NCBI GenBank assembly: GCA_028276365.1
Contig: JAPYWL010000002.1
Coordinates: forward strand, 1 to 64,000
DNA length: 64,000 nucleotides
Source: Deltaproteobacteria bacterium
GTDB taxonomy: Bacteria > DRYD01
Direction of reading: 5' to 3'
Shown: one piece after another, positions 33,670-43,008 of the stretch
Layout: each line of letters begins with the position of its first letter
Position numbering within the stretch: the stretch's first letter is position 1
Notes under the pieces: model-generated
What the model was told of the DNA's origin: nothing
What the model saw: only the letters and a program-made list of their open reading frames with translations
The model's database searches: none
Program-made: the position numbers and the translations under genes

Positions 33670-35199
33670 TTATTTAATTTGTTGATATTCAAAATTAACA
33701 ATTTGTTTTTTTGTTTTATCAAGTTCTATTCCTATTATGTAGATTTTATCATAATCTAAATATTTTTTGTAATATTCTTTTTCTTTTATTTGTTTTAAAG
33801 CTTTTCCCTTCTCTTTTTCATTTTCTATTACCTTAAATTCAAGAATATAAACAATAGAATTATTAACTATAACAGTTAAATCAATTCTACCTTTAGAAGT
33901 ATTATCTTCTGTTATTACATTTAAACCAGTAGAATAAAGCAAAACAAAAACAGCTAATACATAACTTGCTTCATTTCCTAAATACATATAACTTATATTG
34001 CTTATTAATATTTCCAGTTTTTCTTTTAGTTTTTTTATCTCTTCTTTTTTTAATATTGTTATTATTTCATCTACTAGTTTATATCTTACCTCTTCTTTTA
34101 TTGTAAATTCTAATATGTTTTCATTAAATGAGATTTTTACTTCTTTATTAGGGAAGCCCAGTTTATATTCTTGTCCATATTCCTTTTTATAAACTTCCTT
34201 AATAGTTAAATAACCAGTTTGAAACATTAATGCTTCTATCTTTATTTCTTCTATATCAAATTTTTCTAAGATGTTTTCTCTTAGTATAATATTATCTAAT
34301 TTAGTTATATCATATTTTTGTTGCTTTATTAGTTTTATTAGAAAAGTTGGTGTACCTGTTTTGTACCAATAACTCCTAAATTCTCTATTCTTTAAATATA
34401 ACAATATGTCAAAAGGATTATAAAGTGTATCTTGTAAGAAATAATATCCATTATACCATTCTTTAATTTCTTCTAAATTTAGTTTTTCTAAATAGTCTTT
34501 AAAATACAATTCTAATTCTTTTTGAGTATAACCACATATATTCCCATATTCTTTATTAAAGGAAATATCTTCTAATTGATTTAATCCACTAAATAATGAC
34601 ACTTTTGAAAATTTGCTTACCCCTGTTATTAGCATAAACCTTATGTATTTATCTAAGCCTTTTAGAGTTGTATAAAATCCTTTTAATGTTTCTCTTATTT
34701 TTTCTACCTCTTTTTTCTTTTCTATATTATCTAGTATCGGTTTATCATACTCGTCTATTAATATTATCATCTGTTTTTTACTTACTTCGTAAATCTTTTC
34801 TATTAATAACCTTAAATTCCTATTTATTGTATATTCTTCATTGTATTCATAACTATATACTTTCCCTGTTTCAATTATTATTGCTTTTAGCTCCTTTTCC
34901 AATTCCCTTCCGTTTCTTACCTGTGTATCTCCAAAATCTATCCTTATTACTGGATACTTCTCTTCCCAATTCCATTTATCGTAGATATATAAGTTTTTAA
35001 ATATTTCTTTTTCTCCTCTAGATAAATATTCTACTGTTGAAATTAATAAAGATTTTCCAAAACGTCTAGGACGGCTTAAAAAGTAATATCCTCCACCTTC
35101 TGTTATTAATTTATATATGTACTGAGTTTTATCTACATATATAAAATTTTCTTCCCTTAGTTTTTTGAAATCACTTATTCCTATTGGTAATTTTCTCAT
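33670..35199 (-). CDS. AAA-ATPase / PD-(D/E)XK nuclease-like protein, copy B
   Basis: A 509-residue paralogue of the protein at 31490-33013. It has Walker A SRPRRFGKSLLISTVEYLS, Walker B IILIDEYDKPILD, the sensor segment LITGVSKFSKVSLFSGLNQL and the nuclease core GRIDLTVIVNNSIVYILEFK. The two proteins are nearly identical at the Walker regions, mid-domain (residues about 200-255) and extreme C-terminus, but differ strongly at about 75-150 and 290-420. This is uneven divergence that suggests recombination between copies. Both are followed (minus direction) by the T16-17 element and a lipoprotein gene; copy A has the GNAT gene in between. Confidence 0.9.
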   Translation of the reverse strand: MRKLPIGISDFKKLREENFIYVDKTQYIYKLITEGGGYYFLSRPRRFGKSLLISTVEYLSRGEKEIFKNLYIYDKWNWEEKYPVIRIDFGDTQVRNGRELEKELKAIIIETGKVYSYEYNEEYTINRNLRLLIEKIYEVSKKQMIILIDEYDKPILDNIEKKKEVEKIRETLKGFYTTLKGLDKYIRFMLITGVSKFSKVSLFSGLNQLEDISFNKEYGNICGYTQKELELYFKDYLEKLNLEEIKEWYNGYYFLQDTLYNPFDILLYLKNREFRSYWYKTGTPTFLIKLIKQQKYDITKLDNIILRENILEKFDIEEIKIEALMFQTGYLTIKEVYKKEYGQEYKLGFPNKEVKISFNENILEFTIKEEVRYKLVDEIITILKKEEIKKLKEKLEILISNISYMYLGNEASYVLAVFVLLYSTGLNVITEDNTSKGRIDLTVIVNNSIVYILEFKVIENEKEKGKALKQIKEKEYYKKYLDYDKIYIIGIELDKTKKQIVNFEYQQIK

Positions 35200-35316
35200 C
35201 TTTTTTATCTTCTTTTTTTTTTATTTTTTTTAACATTTTATTTTTCTTGACACATTTTTTAACATTACTCTTATCTTTTTCATTTATTAAATAGATAGTT
35301 TTTTTAAATTTTTTAT

Positions 35317-36006
35317 TTAAATACCTTTAAAAGAAAATAAAGTTATATCTGAATTTAATTTTAATTCAGATAATTCTAAACTTAACTTAGATTCATTTAT
35401 TAATTTTTGTAGATCTAAAATAACATTAGGGTTTTGAGTAAAAATAATAAAACTAATTTTATTATAAAAGTCAGTTAATATTTTTAAAAAAGCACAATAA
35501 GAATAATAATCTAATCCTAAAAACGGTTCATCTATTAAAATCAATTCCTTAAAAGTAATTAATTCCCTTATTATTAATATTTTTTGTTTATAACCAAATG
35601 ATAATTCATTGATATTTTTACTTAAGTAATCTTTTTTTATACTAAAATAGCTAAAAAATAAATCAATATATTTATAAAATTCTTGGTTATTAAGCATTTG
35701 ATTTCCCTTAGATAATTCAAAATAAAGTTTTAAATTTTGTAAAACAGTTAAATTATTATAGAAATTATGGAAATCTCTAATAAAGCCAATGCTATTTGTA
35801 TTTATTTTAATAAAACCTTGATAAAAGTTATATATATAATTATAAAAGATTGCTTTAATTAGAGTAGTTTTTCCACTACCATTTTTACCAATAACAAAAT
35901 TAATACTTTTACTAAAAATACTAAAAGAAACATCCTTAAAAATATAATCTTCTTCTTTTTTATACCTAAAGGAAAAATTATTAAAAATTAATAAACTTTT
36001 AAGCAT
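35317..36006 (-). CDS. ABC transporter ATP-binding protein
   Basis: A 229-residue ABC ATPase. Walker A is VIGKNGSGKTTLI, the signature is degenerate (LSFGYKQKI instead of LSGGQ), Walker B is LILIDEPFLGLD, and the switch His is replaced in IIFTQNP. Size and order are those of single-domain exporters such as CcmA-like subunits. No permease gene is adjacent, so the substrate is unknown. It is followed 25 nt upstream on the same strand by trmI, so the two could be co-transcribed (trmI first). Confidence 0.88.
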   Translation of the reverse strand: MLKSLLIFNNFSFRYKKEEDYIFKDVSFSIFSKSINFVIGKNGSGKTTLIKAIFYNYIYNFYQGFIKINTNSIGFIRDFHNFYNNLTVLQNLKLYFELSKGNQMLNNQEFYKYIDLFFSYFSIKKDYLSKNINELSFGYKQKILIIRELITFKELILIDEPFLGLDYYSYCAFLKILTDFYNKISFIIFTQNPNVILDLQKLINESKLSLELSELKLNSDITLFSFKGI

Positions 36007-36031
36007 CCAAGATTAAAGAACTTCTTTATTT

Positions 36032-36805
36032 TTAATTTTTAATTTTTTTAGCAAAAGTTAAAAATATGGAATGATTTAAATATTTTTCATAAGGTCGAGA
36101 ACCTACTTCCCTAATTAACCATTCTCTTTCTATTAATTCATAAGTTCTAAAATAAACAAATCCTGATTTAGCAAATATTTCCCGTGATTGCTTAACTTGC
36201 TCTATATTAGGTACCAAAAATACCAAATCTCCTCCATCTTTCAAAACACTTACTATTAAATCCAAATAAATATAAGGTTCAGGTAAATCTATTATAATAG
36301 CATCAAAATAATTTTTACTCTTTATAGGTAATTTATTTAATTTATTTTCAATTAGTAAGGTTAATACATAATCAATATCTCCATATTTTTTTATATTGCT
36401 TACTGAGTTCTTAAGATTTTTAAAGTTTATATCAATAGATAATATTGCCTTATTAATAAAATGAGATAAAAATAAGGAAAAAGCCCCACTACCAGTACCT
36501 ATTTCCAATACTTTAGAATTTTTATTTATAGAAGTATTAACTAAAATATGAGCTATATCTTTTGAATTAATTGTATTAGTAGTCCTATTTATTTTTAAAA
36601 TTATATCCTTATAAGTAGGCTTTAAAATATAATAAAATTTACCTTTAGTTGTAAAAACCTTTTGACCATAATCTCTTAAATTATTAGTTAAATCATTATT
36701 TATTAATATTTTTCCTTTATGAGTAATTATAGAATCTAAATTAGTTATATCAGAAATTAATATTTTTGATTCTACAGAGTTATACAACAAATATCCTTTT
36801 GACAT
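36032..36805 (-). CDS. trmI: tRNA (adenine-58-N1)-methyltransferase, TrmI type
   Basis: This 257-residue SAM-dependent enzyme is predicted to make m1A58 in the tRNA T-loop. It has an N-terminal beta domain (SKGYLLYNSVESKILISDIT). The Rossmann core has VLEIGTGSGAFSLFLSHFIN (motif I), DAIIIDLPEPYIYLD (motif IV region, DLPEP typical of TrmI) and GGDLVFLVPNIEQV. The C-terminal EREWLIREVGSRPYEKYL is also family-typical. The modification is common in thermophiles but is not restricted to them. It sits between cca and the ABC ATPase in one direction, and the trmI-cca pair fits a tRNA-maturation theme. Confidence 0.9.
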   Translation of the reverse strand: MSKGYLLYNSVESKILISDITNLDSIITHKGKILINNDLTNNLRDYGQKVFTTKGKFYYILKPTYKDIILKINRTTNTINSKDIAHILVNTSINKNSKVLEIGTGSGAFSLFLSHFINKAILSIDINFKNLKNSVSNIKKYGDIDYVLTLLIENKLNKLPIKSKNYFDAIIIDLPEPYIYLDLIVSVLKDGGDLVFLVPNIEQVKQSREIFAKSGFVYFRTYELIEREWLIREVGSRPYEKYLNHSIFLTFAKKIKN

Positions 36806-36860
36806 ATAAAACTAAACCTCTAAAAAACTAAAAATAACTTTAAAATAATTCAAAATAAAT

Positions 36861-38090
36861 TTAAACAGTTAATTCCATTAAATAATCCAAGTAATTTTCA
36901 TATTTGTTATCATTAAATAAGATTTTAAATTCATCAAAAGATAATAATTTTCTCTTAAATTGGCAAACATATCTACATAATTGCAATAATTTCTCTAAAG
37001 TTTGTAAGTAATCCTTATTATTTAATTTTTTTAAATTTAGTAAGAAGTTATAATAAATAAATTCAAAGCCTATGTAATTTTTTTTATGTTTAAATATCTC
37101 AATAAGGATTTTTTTATTATCTCTTTTATTCCAAAGTTCAATTAATTTTTTAGCTTTTTGATAAATATTTTCACCTAATATGTAATTTAACAAACTTTGA
37201 ACAATTTCATTGTTAATTAAAGACATCATTATTAAAATGGAAACTGCTTTACTTTTTTCATAAATCTCTAAATCATATTCTTTTTTTAATAATTCCTTAT
37301 AAAAATTAAAAGTCAAATCCAAAATCTTAACAGATTCTACTAAATCATCATTAGGTTCTAAATTAAATAATCTACTAATTCCAAATAACCTAAAATCTAA
37401 TAAAGCATTAAAAACAAATTCCAACTCAAATATCTTAAATAATTCTTGTTTCACTCTTACATGATTTAAGGAAAGAAGAGAGGAAATATTCTCTTGAATG
37501 TATTTTAAGGTATTATCTTCTATATTTAAGTTATATTTATTTTTAAATCTTATAGCTCTTAAAATTCTAATTGGATCTTCTGTTAAGCTCTCTAATCTAT
37601 AAGTTCTTAAAATCTTATTTTCTATATCTTTTAGCGAATCTGTTAAATCTATTAATTTTTTTTCAAAAACATTAAAATATAAACTATTAATAGTAAAATC
37701 TCTTCTTATAGCATCTTGAAAAAGATCAGTAGTATATGTAGTGTCAATAACAACCTTAGGCTCACAATCTATTACTATCCTATATATATGCCTATTGGTA
37801 TCTAACTCAATTAATTTATAATTATACCCTTTATAACAATCAGTACATATTTTTAAAATAGCTTCCTTATAAACTGAAATATCATTGTTTTTTAATAAAA
37901 AAACTATATCTAATTCATTATCTGTTTTATTTTCAAAAATAAGATTCCTTATAAATCCGCCCACCAAATATAACTCATAATCCAATTTATTACATTCTCT
38001 ACAAAAAAGTTTATCTAATTTATAAAAACTTACAACTTCGGTTAACTTTTTTTCAATTTCCCAAATATTACTAATCATATATTTTTCCAA
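36861..38090 (-). CDS. cca: CCA-adding enzyme / poly(A) polymerase-family tRNA nucleotidyltransferase
   Basis: A 409-residue class II nucleotidyltransferase. It has YLVGGFIRNLIFENKTDNEL then DIVFL (head domain), QDAIRRDFTINSLYFN, and LTEDPIRILRAIRFKNKYNL (nucleotide-selecting neck). The helical tail lacks an HD domain. It adds or repairs the 3' CCA, needed here because the tRNA-Gly gene lacks it. The first metal-binding Asp of the DxD motif appears as Glu (ELD), and the GGxxRD Asp is Asn (GGFIRN). Both are unusual in an active enzyme. It could be an A-adding or CC-adding partner of a second enzyme elsewhere. Confidence 0.88.
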   Translation of the reverse strand: MEKYMISNIWEIEKKLTEVVSFYKLDKLFCRECNKLDYELYLVGGFIRNLIFENKTDNELDIVFLLKNNDISVYKEAILKICTDCYKGYNYKLIELDTNRHIYRIVIDCEPKVVIDTTYTTDLFQDAIRRDFTINSLYFNVFEKKLIDLTDSLKDIENKILRTYRLESLTEDPIRILRAIRFKNKYNLNIEDNTLKYIQENISSLLSLNHVRVKQELFKIFELEFVFNALLDFRLFGISRLFNLEPNDDLVESVKILDLTFNFYKELLKKEYDLEIYEKSKAVSILIMMSLINNEIVQSLLNYILGENIYQKAKKLIELWNKRDNKKILIEIFKHKKNYIGFEFIYYNFLLNLKKLNNKDYLQTLEKLLQLCRYVCQFKRKLLSFDEFKILFNDNKYENYLDYLMELTV

Positions 38091-38237
38091 TTTTTTAGTA
38101 TATTCTTTTATTATATTATCTTTTTACTAAAAAAAATCCTTTCTAATTTTTATTTTATTCTTCTTTCCTAAAAATTACCGTTAAATAATTATGATTAAAC
38201 AAAAGGTAATTGTAATATTTTAGTAAATAATATAAAT

Positions 38238-40346
38238 ATGGGAGTAGCAAACAGTATAAAATATAATATAAAAAATTTATTAGAGCCAGAAAGTATAGCT
38301 ATAATTGGTGTTTCAAGTAACAAAGAACACATAAGCTATTCATTTTTAGAAAATTTAATAAACTCTAATTATGAAGGGGTAATATATCCTGTTAATCCCA
38401 AACTAAAAGCAATAAAAGGGCTAAAAGTATATAATGATATTACTCAAATTCCGTTAGTAGATTTAGCAGTAGTAATCTTAAAACCTAACATAGCGTTAGA
38501 AGTAATAGAAAAAGGGGCAATTAAAGGAATTAAAAACTTTATTGTACTTAGTAGTGGATTTGCTGAAATAGAAGAAGGCGAAATCTATCAAAATCAATTA
38601 CAAGAATTAAGTAATAAATATAATTTAACTATTTTAGGTCCTAACTGTGTAGGAGTTATAAACACATATTATAATCTAAACGCTTCATTTGCTACTAAAT
38701 ATCTACCAAAACAAGGACATATTTCCATAATCTCACAAAGCGGAGGATTTACTATAGGTGTAGTTAAATTCTTAAATAGAAGGAACTTAGGAATAAGTAA
38801 ATTAATTAGCGTAGGGAATAAAGCAGTTTTACAAGAAAGCCATTTCTTAGAATATCTATATAATGACGAAAAAACAAAAGCTATTATCCTATATTTTGAA
38901 GATATAAAAAACATTGACGAATTTGAACAAATATCCTTAAAATTATTAGAAATAAATAAGCCAATTGTAGTTTTTAAAGGTGGTATAACTCCTAAAGGTC
39001 AAATAGCATCATCCTCTCATACCGCAGCATTAGCAGGACATAATGAAATATTTGATTCACTCATAAATAAACTTAACCTAATAAAAGCAGATACTATAAA
39101 AGATCTTTACAATATAACTTTATTACTTTCTAAAAATTTTGAATTATTTAAAGATAAGAAATCAAAAAGAGTATTAATAATAACAAATTGTGGCGGCTGT
39201 GGAGTAATAACTACTGATATGGCAGTAAAAAATAATTTAGAAGTTAATTCTATTTCCGAATCCTTTAAGAATGAATTATTAACAATATTACCAAAAGCTG
39301 CAGGACTAAATAACCCTATAGATATAGTAGGCGATGCCGATGATATACGATTTAAACAAACCCTACAAATTACTTTAAATCATAAAGAAGAATATGATAT
39401 TTTATTAGTAGTTCCTGCTCAACAATCAACAATAAATATAGAAAAAGTTAGTAACTCCATAGCTTCCTTAGAACCTGAATTTACCAAAAGTAATATTCCA
39501 ATTGTATGCTGCATGTATTCCTTAAATACTTTATCAAAAGAATTTGAAAAAATAAATCAAACAAATATACCCATATATGAATATCCCGAAGATGCTACCT
39601 ATGCTATTTCTAAAATAATAGAATATAATCTTAATAGGCAAAAACTATTAAAGAATAAAAATCTACCTTTAATAGAAATTGATATCGATTATAGTTTAAT
39701 ACAAAAAATTATTTTAGATAATAAAAATGAGTTTTTACCTTTAAGCGAATGTATCAAAATCCTAAAAATTTTAGACTTAAATACTCCTAAATACAAGATA
39801 ATAGATAATATTCAAGATTTAGAAAATATTAATTTAGAATATCCATTAGTAATGAAATCCTTATCTTCTGAAATAATTCACAAAACAGAAAAACAAGCAA
39901 TTATTTTAAATATAAAAAATTATCAAGAATTACTAAATAGCTATAATAAATTAAAAGAACTATATCCTTCTGTTTTAATCCAAGAAATGATAATAGAAAA
40001 AGATTTAGAATTAATAATAGGTTATAAAAAAGACAAAATCTTAAATAAGGGGTTTATTTTATTAGGATTAGGCGGAATATTTACAGAAATATTTAAGAAA
40101 TTTGAAACAATTTTAGTTCCTTTAAATGAAGAAGATATTATAAATGCTCTAAACAAACTCAATCTAATTAAAATCTTCCAAAATTATAGAAATAAAAATT
40201 ACAACCTACAAAATATAATAGATATAGTATTAAAGATAAATGAATTAGTTATAAAAATTGATAAAATAGAAGAAATTGATTTAAATCCTGTTATAATAAA
40301 TAATAAAGGGGCTTTTGTAGTTGATATAAGATTAAAAAAAAATTAG
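38238..40346 (+). CDS. ADP-forming acetyl/acyl-CoA synthetase, fused alpha-beta
   Basis: A 702-residue fusion. The alpha part contains the CoA-binding domain (LEPESIAIIGVSSNKEHI; PVNPKLKAIKGLKVY) and ligase region with ISQSGGF. The phospho-His segment is SSSHTAALAGH, near residue 260. The beta ATP-grasp part starts at about residue 500 (LPLSECIKILKILDLNTPKY; YPLVMKSLSSEIIHKTE; GLGGIFTEIF). It makes acetate (or another acid) from acyl-CoA with ATP gain, a common energy step in fermenting anaerobes. It is divergent from cca and shares a 147-nt promoter gap with it. Confidence 0.92.
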   Translation: MGVANSIKYNIKNLLEPESIAIIGVSSNKEHISYSFLENLINSNYEGVIYPVNPKLKAIKGLKVYNDITQIPLVDLAVVILKPNIALEVIEKGAIKGIKNFIVLSSGFAEIEEGEIYQNQLQELSNKYNLTILGPNCVGVINTYYNLNASFATKYLPKQGHISIISQSGGFTIGVVKFLNRRNLGISKLISVGNKAVLQESHFLEYLYNDEKTKAIILYFEDIKNIDEFEQISLKLLEINKPIVVFKGGITPKGQIASSSHTAALAGHNEIFDSLINKLNLIKADTIKDLYNITLLLSKNFELFKDKKSKRVLIITNCGGCGVITTDMAVKNNLEVNSISESFKNELLTILPKAAGLNNPIDIVGDADDIRFKQTLQITLNHKEEYDILLVVPAQQSTINIEKVSNSIASLEPEFTKSNIPIVCCMYSLNTLSKEFEKINQTNIPIYEYPEDATYAISKIIEYNLNRQKLLKNKNLPLIEIDIDYSLIQKIILDNKNEFLPLSECIKILKILDLNTPKYKIIDNIQDLENINLEYPLVMKSLSSEIIHKTEKQAIILNIKNYQELLNSYNKLKELYPSVLIQEMIIEKDLELIIGYKKDKILNKGFILLGLGGIFTEIFKKFETILVPLNEEDIINALNKLNLIKIFQNYRNKNYNLQNIIDIVLKINELVIKIDKIEEIDLNPVIINNKGAFVVDIRLKKN

Positions 40347-40390
40347 TTAAAAATTTAATTTTTTAAATAAAGCAAAAATAAATTAAAAAG

Positions 40391-41629
40391 GTGGGAAAAA
40401 TGGATATTATAACACAAGAAATAACAAAAAAAGAAATAAAAAATAATGAAATAACAAAAGAAGAAATAAATAATTTACTTGAGGCTATAGAATCTAATTT
40501 AGATTATGTAAAAAAGGATGCTGTAATAGCAGTAGGATTAAGTGGTGGCGTAGATTCTTCTACCACTTTATTATTACTAAAACTATTAAACTTTAAAGTA
40601 ATTGGTTTAACAATGAAAATCTGGGATGAAAAATATAATGAGCTATTTAAATTCAATAAAATAGAAAATAAAATTCATGGATGCTTTGGACCCGAAGAAT
40701 TTGAAGATATCCAAGATTGTATTAAACTAACTAAACAATTAAATGTAGATTATCATATTATTGATTTAACTAAGGAATATGAAAAAATAATTCTAAATTA
40801 TTTTAAAGAAGAATATCTAAGTGGGAGAACTCCTAATCCCTGTGTAATGTGTAACTGGAAAATGAAATTCGAATATCTACTAGAAAAAGCAATTAATAGT
40901 AATATAAAATTTGATTACTTTTCTACAGGGCATTATGTAAAAAAAATAAGATTTAAAAATTCATTTACTCTACAAAAAGCTAATTACCTTAAAAAAGATC
41001 AAACCTATTATCTTTCTTTTTTAAATCAAAAACACTTAGAAAAATCAATATTCCCTTTAGGCTTAGTACAATCAAAAGAACAAGTTAGATTAATCGCTAA
41101 ATATTATAATCTACCAACTTATAACAAAATAGATAGCCAAAACTTTATATCTACTAACTATATAGAGATTTTTAAAAACGAGCAAATAAAAGATGGAATA
41201 ATTGTAGATAAATACAACAATATTTTAGGAGAACATAAAGGAATACATAACTACACTATAGGACAACGAAAACATATTGGAATCTCATCAAATAAAAGAT
41301 TATATGTAATATCAATTGATAAAGAGAGAAATCTAATAATAGTAGGAGAAAAAGAGGATCTATATCAACAAAAGTTTATAGTTAAAAACCTAAACTGGAT
41401 CATAAATCTAAACGAAATAAAAGAATTAAATGAAAAAGGGGAAATATTAGTAAAAATAAGATATACTCATAAAGAATCTCCTGCTAAACTATATTTTATT
41501 GATAATGACAAAATTTTAGTAGAATTTAAAGAAAAGCAATTAGCAATTACACCAGGGCAAATCTCAGCATTCTATTATAATGATATCCTCTTAGGTGCAG
41601 GAATAATCGATAAAATCATTTTTAATTGA
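40391..41629 (+). CDS. mnmA: tRNA 2-thiouridine(34) synthase, MnmA subfamily lacking the second catalytic Cys
   Basis: This 412-residue protein has the PP-loop VGLSGGVDSSTTLLLL and the Cys region GRTPNPCVMCNWKMKF that holds the first catalytic Cys. The tRNA-binding IGQRKHIG and beta-barrel end are also present. MnmA thiolates U34 of Lys, Glu and Gln tRNAs. The second Cys of classical MnmA (in SQDICF) is absent: the segment reads DSQNFISTNYIEIF. The loop HGCFGPEEFEDIQDC, with two Cys, replaces the usual GCCS. I recall a similar GCFGP...SQDFI form from other anaerobes, so this is probably a working subfamily. The first 25 residues form an added Lys/Glu/Ile-rich stretch with ITKKEIKNNEITKEEIN repeats. 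Confidence 0.9.
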   Translation: MGKMDIITQEITKKEIKNNEITKEEINNLLEAIESNLDYVKKDAVIAVGLSGGVDSSTTLLLLKLLNFKVIGLTMKIWDEKYNELFKFNKIENKIHGCFGPEEFEDIQDCIKLTKQLNVDYHIIDLTKEYEKIILNYFKEEYLSGRTPNPCVMCNWKMKFEYLLEKAINSNIKFDYFSTGHYVKKIRFKNSFTLQKANYLKKDQTYYLSFLNQKHLEKSIFPLGLVQSKEQVRLIAKYYNLPTYNKIDSQNFISTNYIEIFKNEQIKDGIIVDKYNNILGEHKGIHNYTIGQRKHIGISSNKRLYVISIDKERNLIIVGEKEDLYQQKFIVKNLNWIINLNEIKELNEKGEILVKIRYTHKESPAKLYFIDNDKILVEFKEKQLAITPGQISAFYYNDILLGAGIIDKIIFN

Positions 41630-41660
41630 TAAATCTTCAATTTAGCCAAATTCTTAATTA

Positions 41661-42872
41661 TTATATTTCTTTAACAAAATCCCCAATAACTTTAAGAAAT
41701 TTCTCAATATAATTAGAATTTAAATAAATATTGTTTTTAGGTAAAAAATTATTATCAATAACTAAATGATTATTAAAAACATTAATGACTTTAAGCCAAT
41801 GTTTAGAAGAATTATTAAAACTACTTTTAAAAATAGGATCAATTAAAAATAAATTGGCTACAACCGGAAATAGCCTACTAACAAAAACTCCATTATCAAA
41901 TAATTTTTTTAGTAACCTATCTCTATTAAAATTAACTCTTATATTAAATCTCCAAGAAAATAAATTATTATCTATTAATTCAAGATATATATTTGAACTA
42001 TTTAATTCTTTAGCTAACTCTTTTAAATTTGAATAGTAATATAAATTTACATTTCTTTTCAAATTTAGTAAAGAAAAATAAGAAATATTAAACCCATTTC
42101 TTAATTTTATTTCAAAATCAACATTATTTAATATCTTATTTATTAAATTATCTAATTCTAAAGCAGTGGATAAATCTAATTCTGAATTATAACAATAAAA
42201 AACATTCTTATTATTTAAAATTTTATTTAAAACTTTAACTTTATATTGTTTATCTTGAGAATAAAAAATATTACTACCTTTAAAGATTTTATCTACCTTA
42301 TTAATTAACTTAGGAATATTATCTTTATTTATTCGTAGTTTTAAATTAGTATCTAATTTAAAGGAACTAATTAATAAGCTACCGTATCCTAATTCTAATT
42401 GTTTAGCATAAGAAAAACTAAATACAAAAAAATCTTGTTTAAATAAATCTGAATTATCTAAAATAAAATTAATAACTTCTTTAGTAATCATAACTAAAGC
42501 CATGTCCCATAAAATTAATACTAATTTATTATCCTGTCTTATAGATTTATTTATTTTATTTATCTCCTTTTTTAAAGTTAATATTTTTTTAGATTCAAAA
42601 TTACCATAAGGGATAACTATAATTACTAAAATTAAAGAATCTTTAGGATAAAAAGATATAATATCTCCTAAATCTAAGGGATAAAGAGTATTATAATCTA
42701 TATCATAAAAAGAAATTTTAAAATTAGAATATAAAGATGCTAAAGGGAAAGTATAACATATATTAGCAGGAAAAGAAATAAACATATTTTTAAAATCTTT
42801 AAAAATATTTTGTAAATTTAATAGAATTTTTAATAATGAATTAGAAGCCCTGGGTAAATAATAAATATCCAT
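41661..42872 (-). CDS. diverged DegT-like PLP aminotransferase homologue
   Basis: A 403-residue protein whose layout follows the DegT/DnrJ family. ISFPANICYTFPLASLYSNF, then ISFYDIDYNTLYPLDLGD (cf. VDIDPxTLxLDP), then VIIVIPYGN. FSFSYAKQLELGYGSLLISS stands in the place of the PLP-Lys segment, with Lys kept. The EDAAQ Asp segment appears as WDMALVM. The C-terminus has VFVSRLFPVVANLF, comparable to the RRxYPxP region. Conservation is low and no close subfamily is evident, so enzymatic activity is uncertain. It is convergent with mnmA (31 nt between stops). Confidence 0.6.
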   Translation of the reverse strand: MDIYYLPRASNSLLKILLNLQNIFKDFKNMFISFPANICYTFPLASLYSNFKISFYDIDYNTLYPLDLGDIISFYPKDSLILVIIVIPYGNFESKKILTLKKEINKINKSIRQDNKLVLILWDMALVMITKEVINFILDNSDLFKQDFFVFSFSYAKQLELGYGSLLISSFKLDTNLKLRINKDNIPKLINKVDKIFKGSNIFYSQDKQYKVKVLNKILNNKNVFYCYNSELDLSTALELDNLINKILNNVDFEIKLRNGFNISYFSLLNLKRNVNLYYYSNLKELAKELNSSNIYLELIDNNLFSWRFNIRVNFNRDRLLKKLFDNGVFVSRLFPVVANLFLIDPIFKSSFNNSSKHWLKVINVFNNHLVIDNNFLPKNNIYLNSNYIEKFLKVIGDFVKEI

Positions 42873-42911
42873 AATTAAAATTTTTATTGATTTTTTTTAA
42901 AACCTCTTTAG

Positions 42912-42930
42912 TTAACATAAATTTTACATT
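42912..42930 (+). promoter_or_regulatory. shared upstream element TTAACA-N6-TTACATT (unit 3)
   Basis: TTAACA (42912-42917), TAAATT, TTACATT (42924-42930). The core half-motifs and 6-nt spacing are those of the copies at 13094, 27945 and 52331, but the N6 differs. It ends 78 nt before the ATG at 43009. A separate TATAAA at 42975-42980 may be the -10, in which case the element would be upstream of the core promoter. Confidence 0.55.
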
Positions 42931-43008
42931 TTTTTTAAAAATCTTTAAAGGATTTTTACATAAAAATAAATAATTATAAAATAGCTTATGGCTTAATGAG
43001 GAATAAAT

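Noticed and set aside
34668-35000. 110-codon plus-strand frame opposite AAA/PD-(D/E)XK copy B
   Set aside because: Antisense of a well-conserved domain; no recognisable protein features.
38125-38140. A8-TCCTT before cca, and a similar one at about 52267-52280 before rpe, compared with the A16-17-TCCTGCT elements
   Set aside because: Short tracts, different flank; likely general AT-rich promoter sequence rather than the same element.
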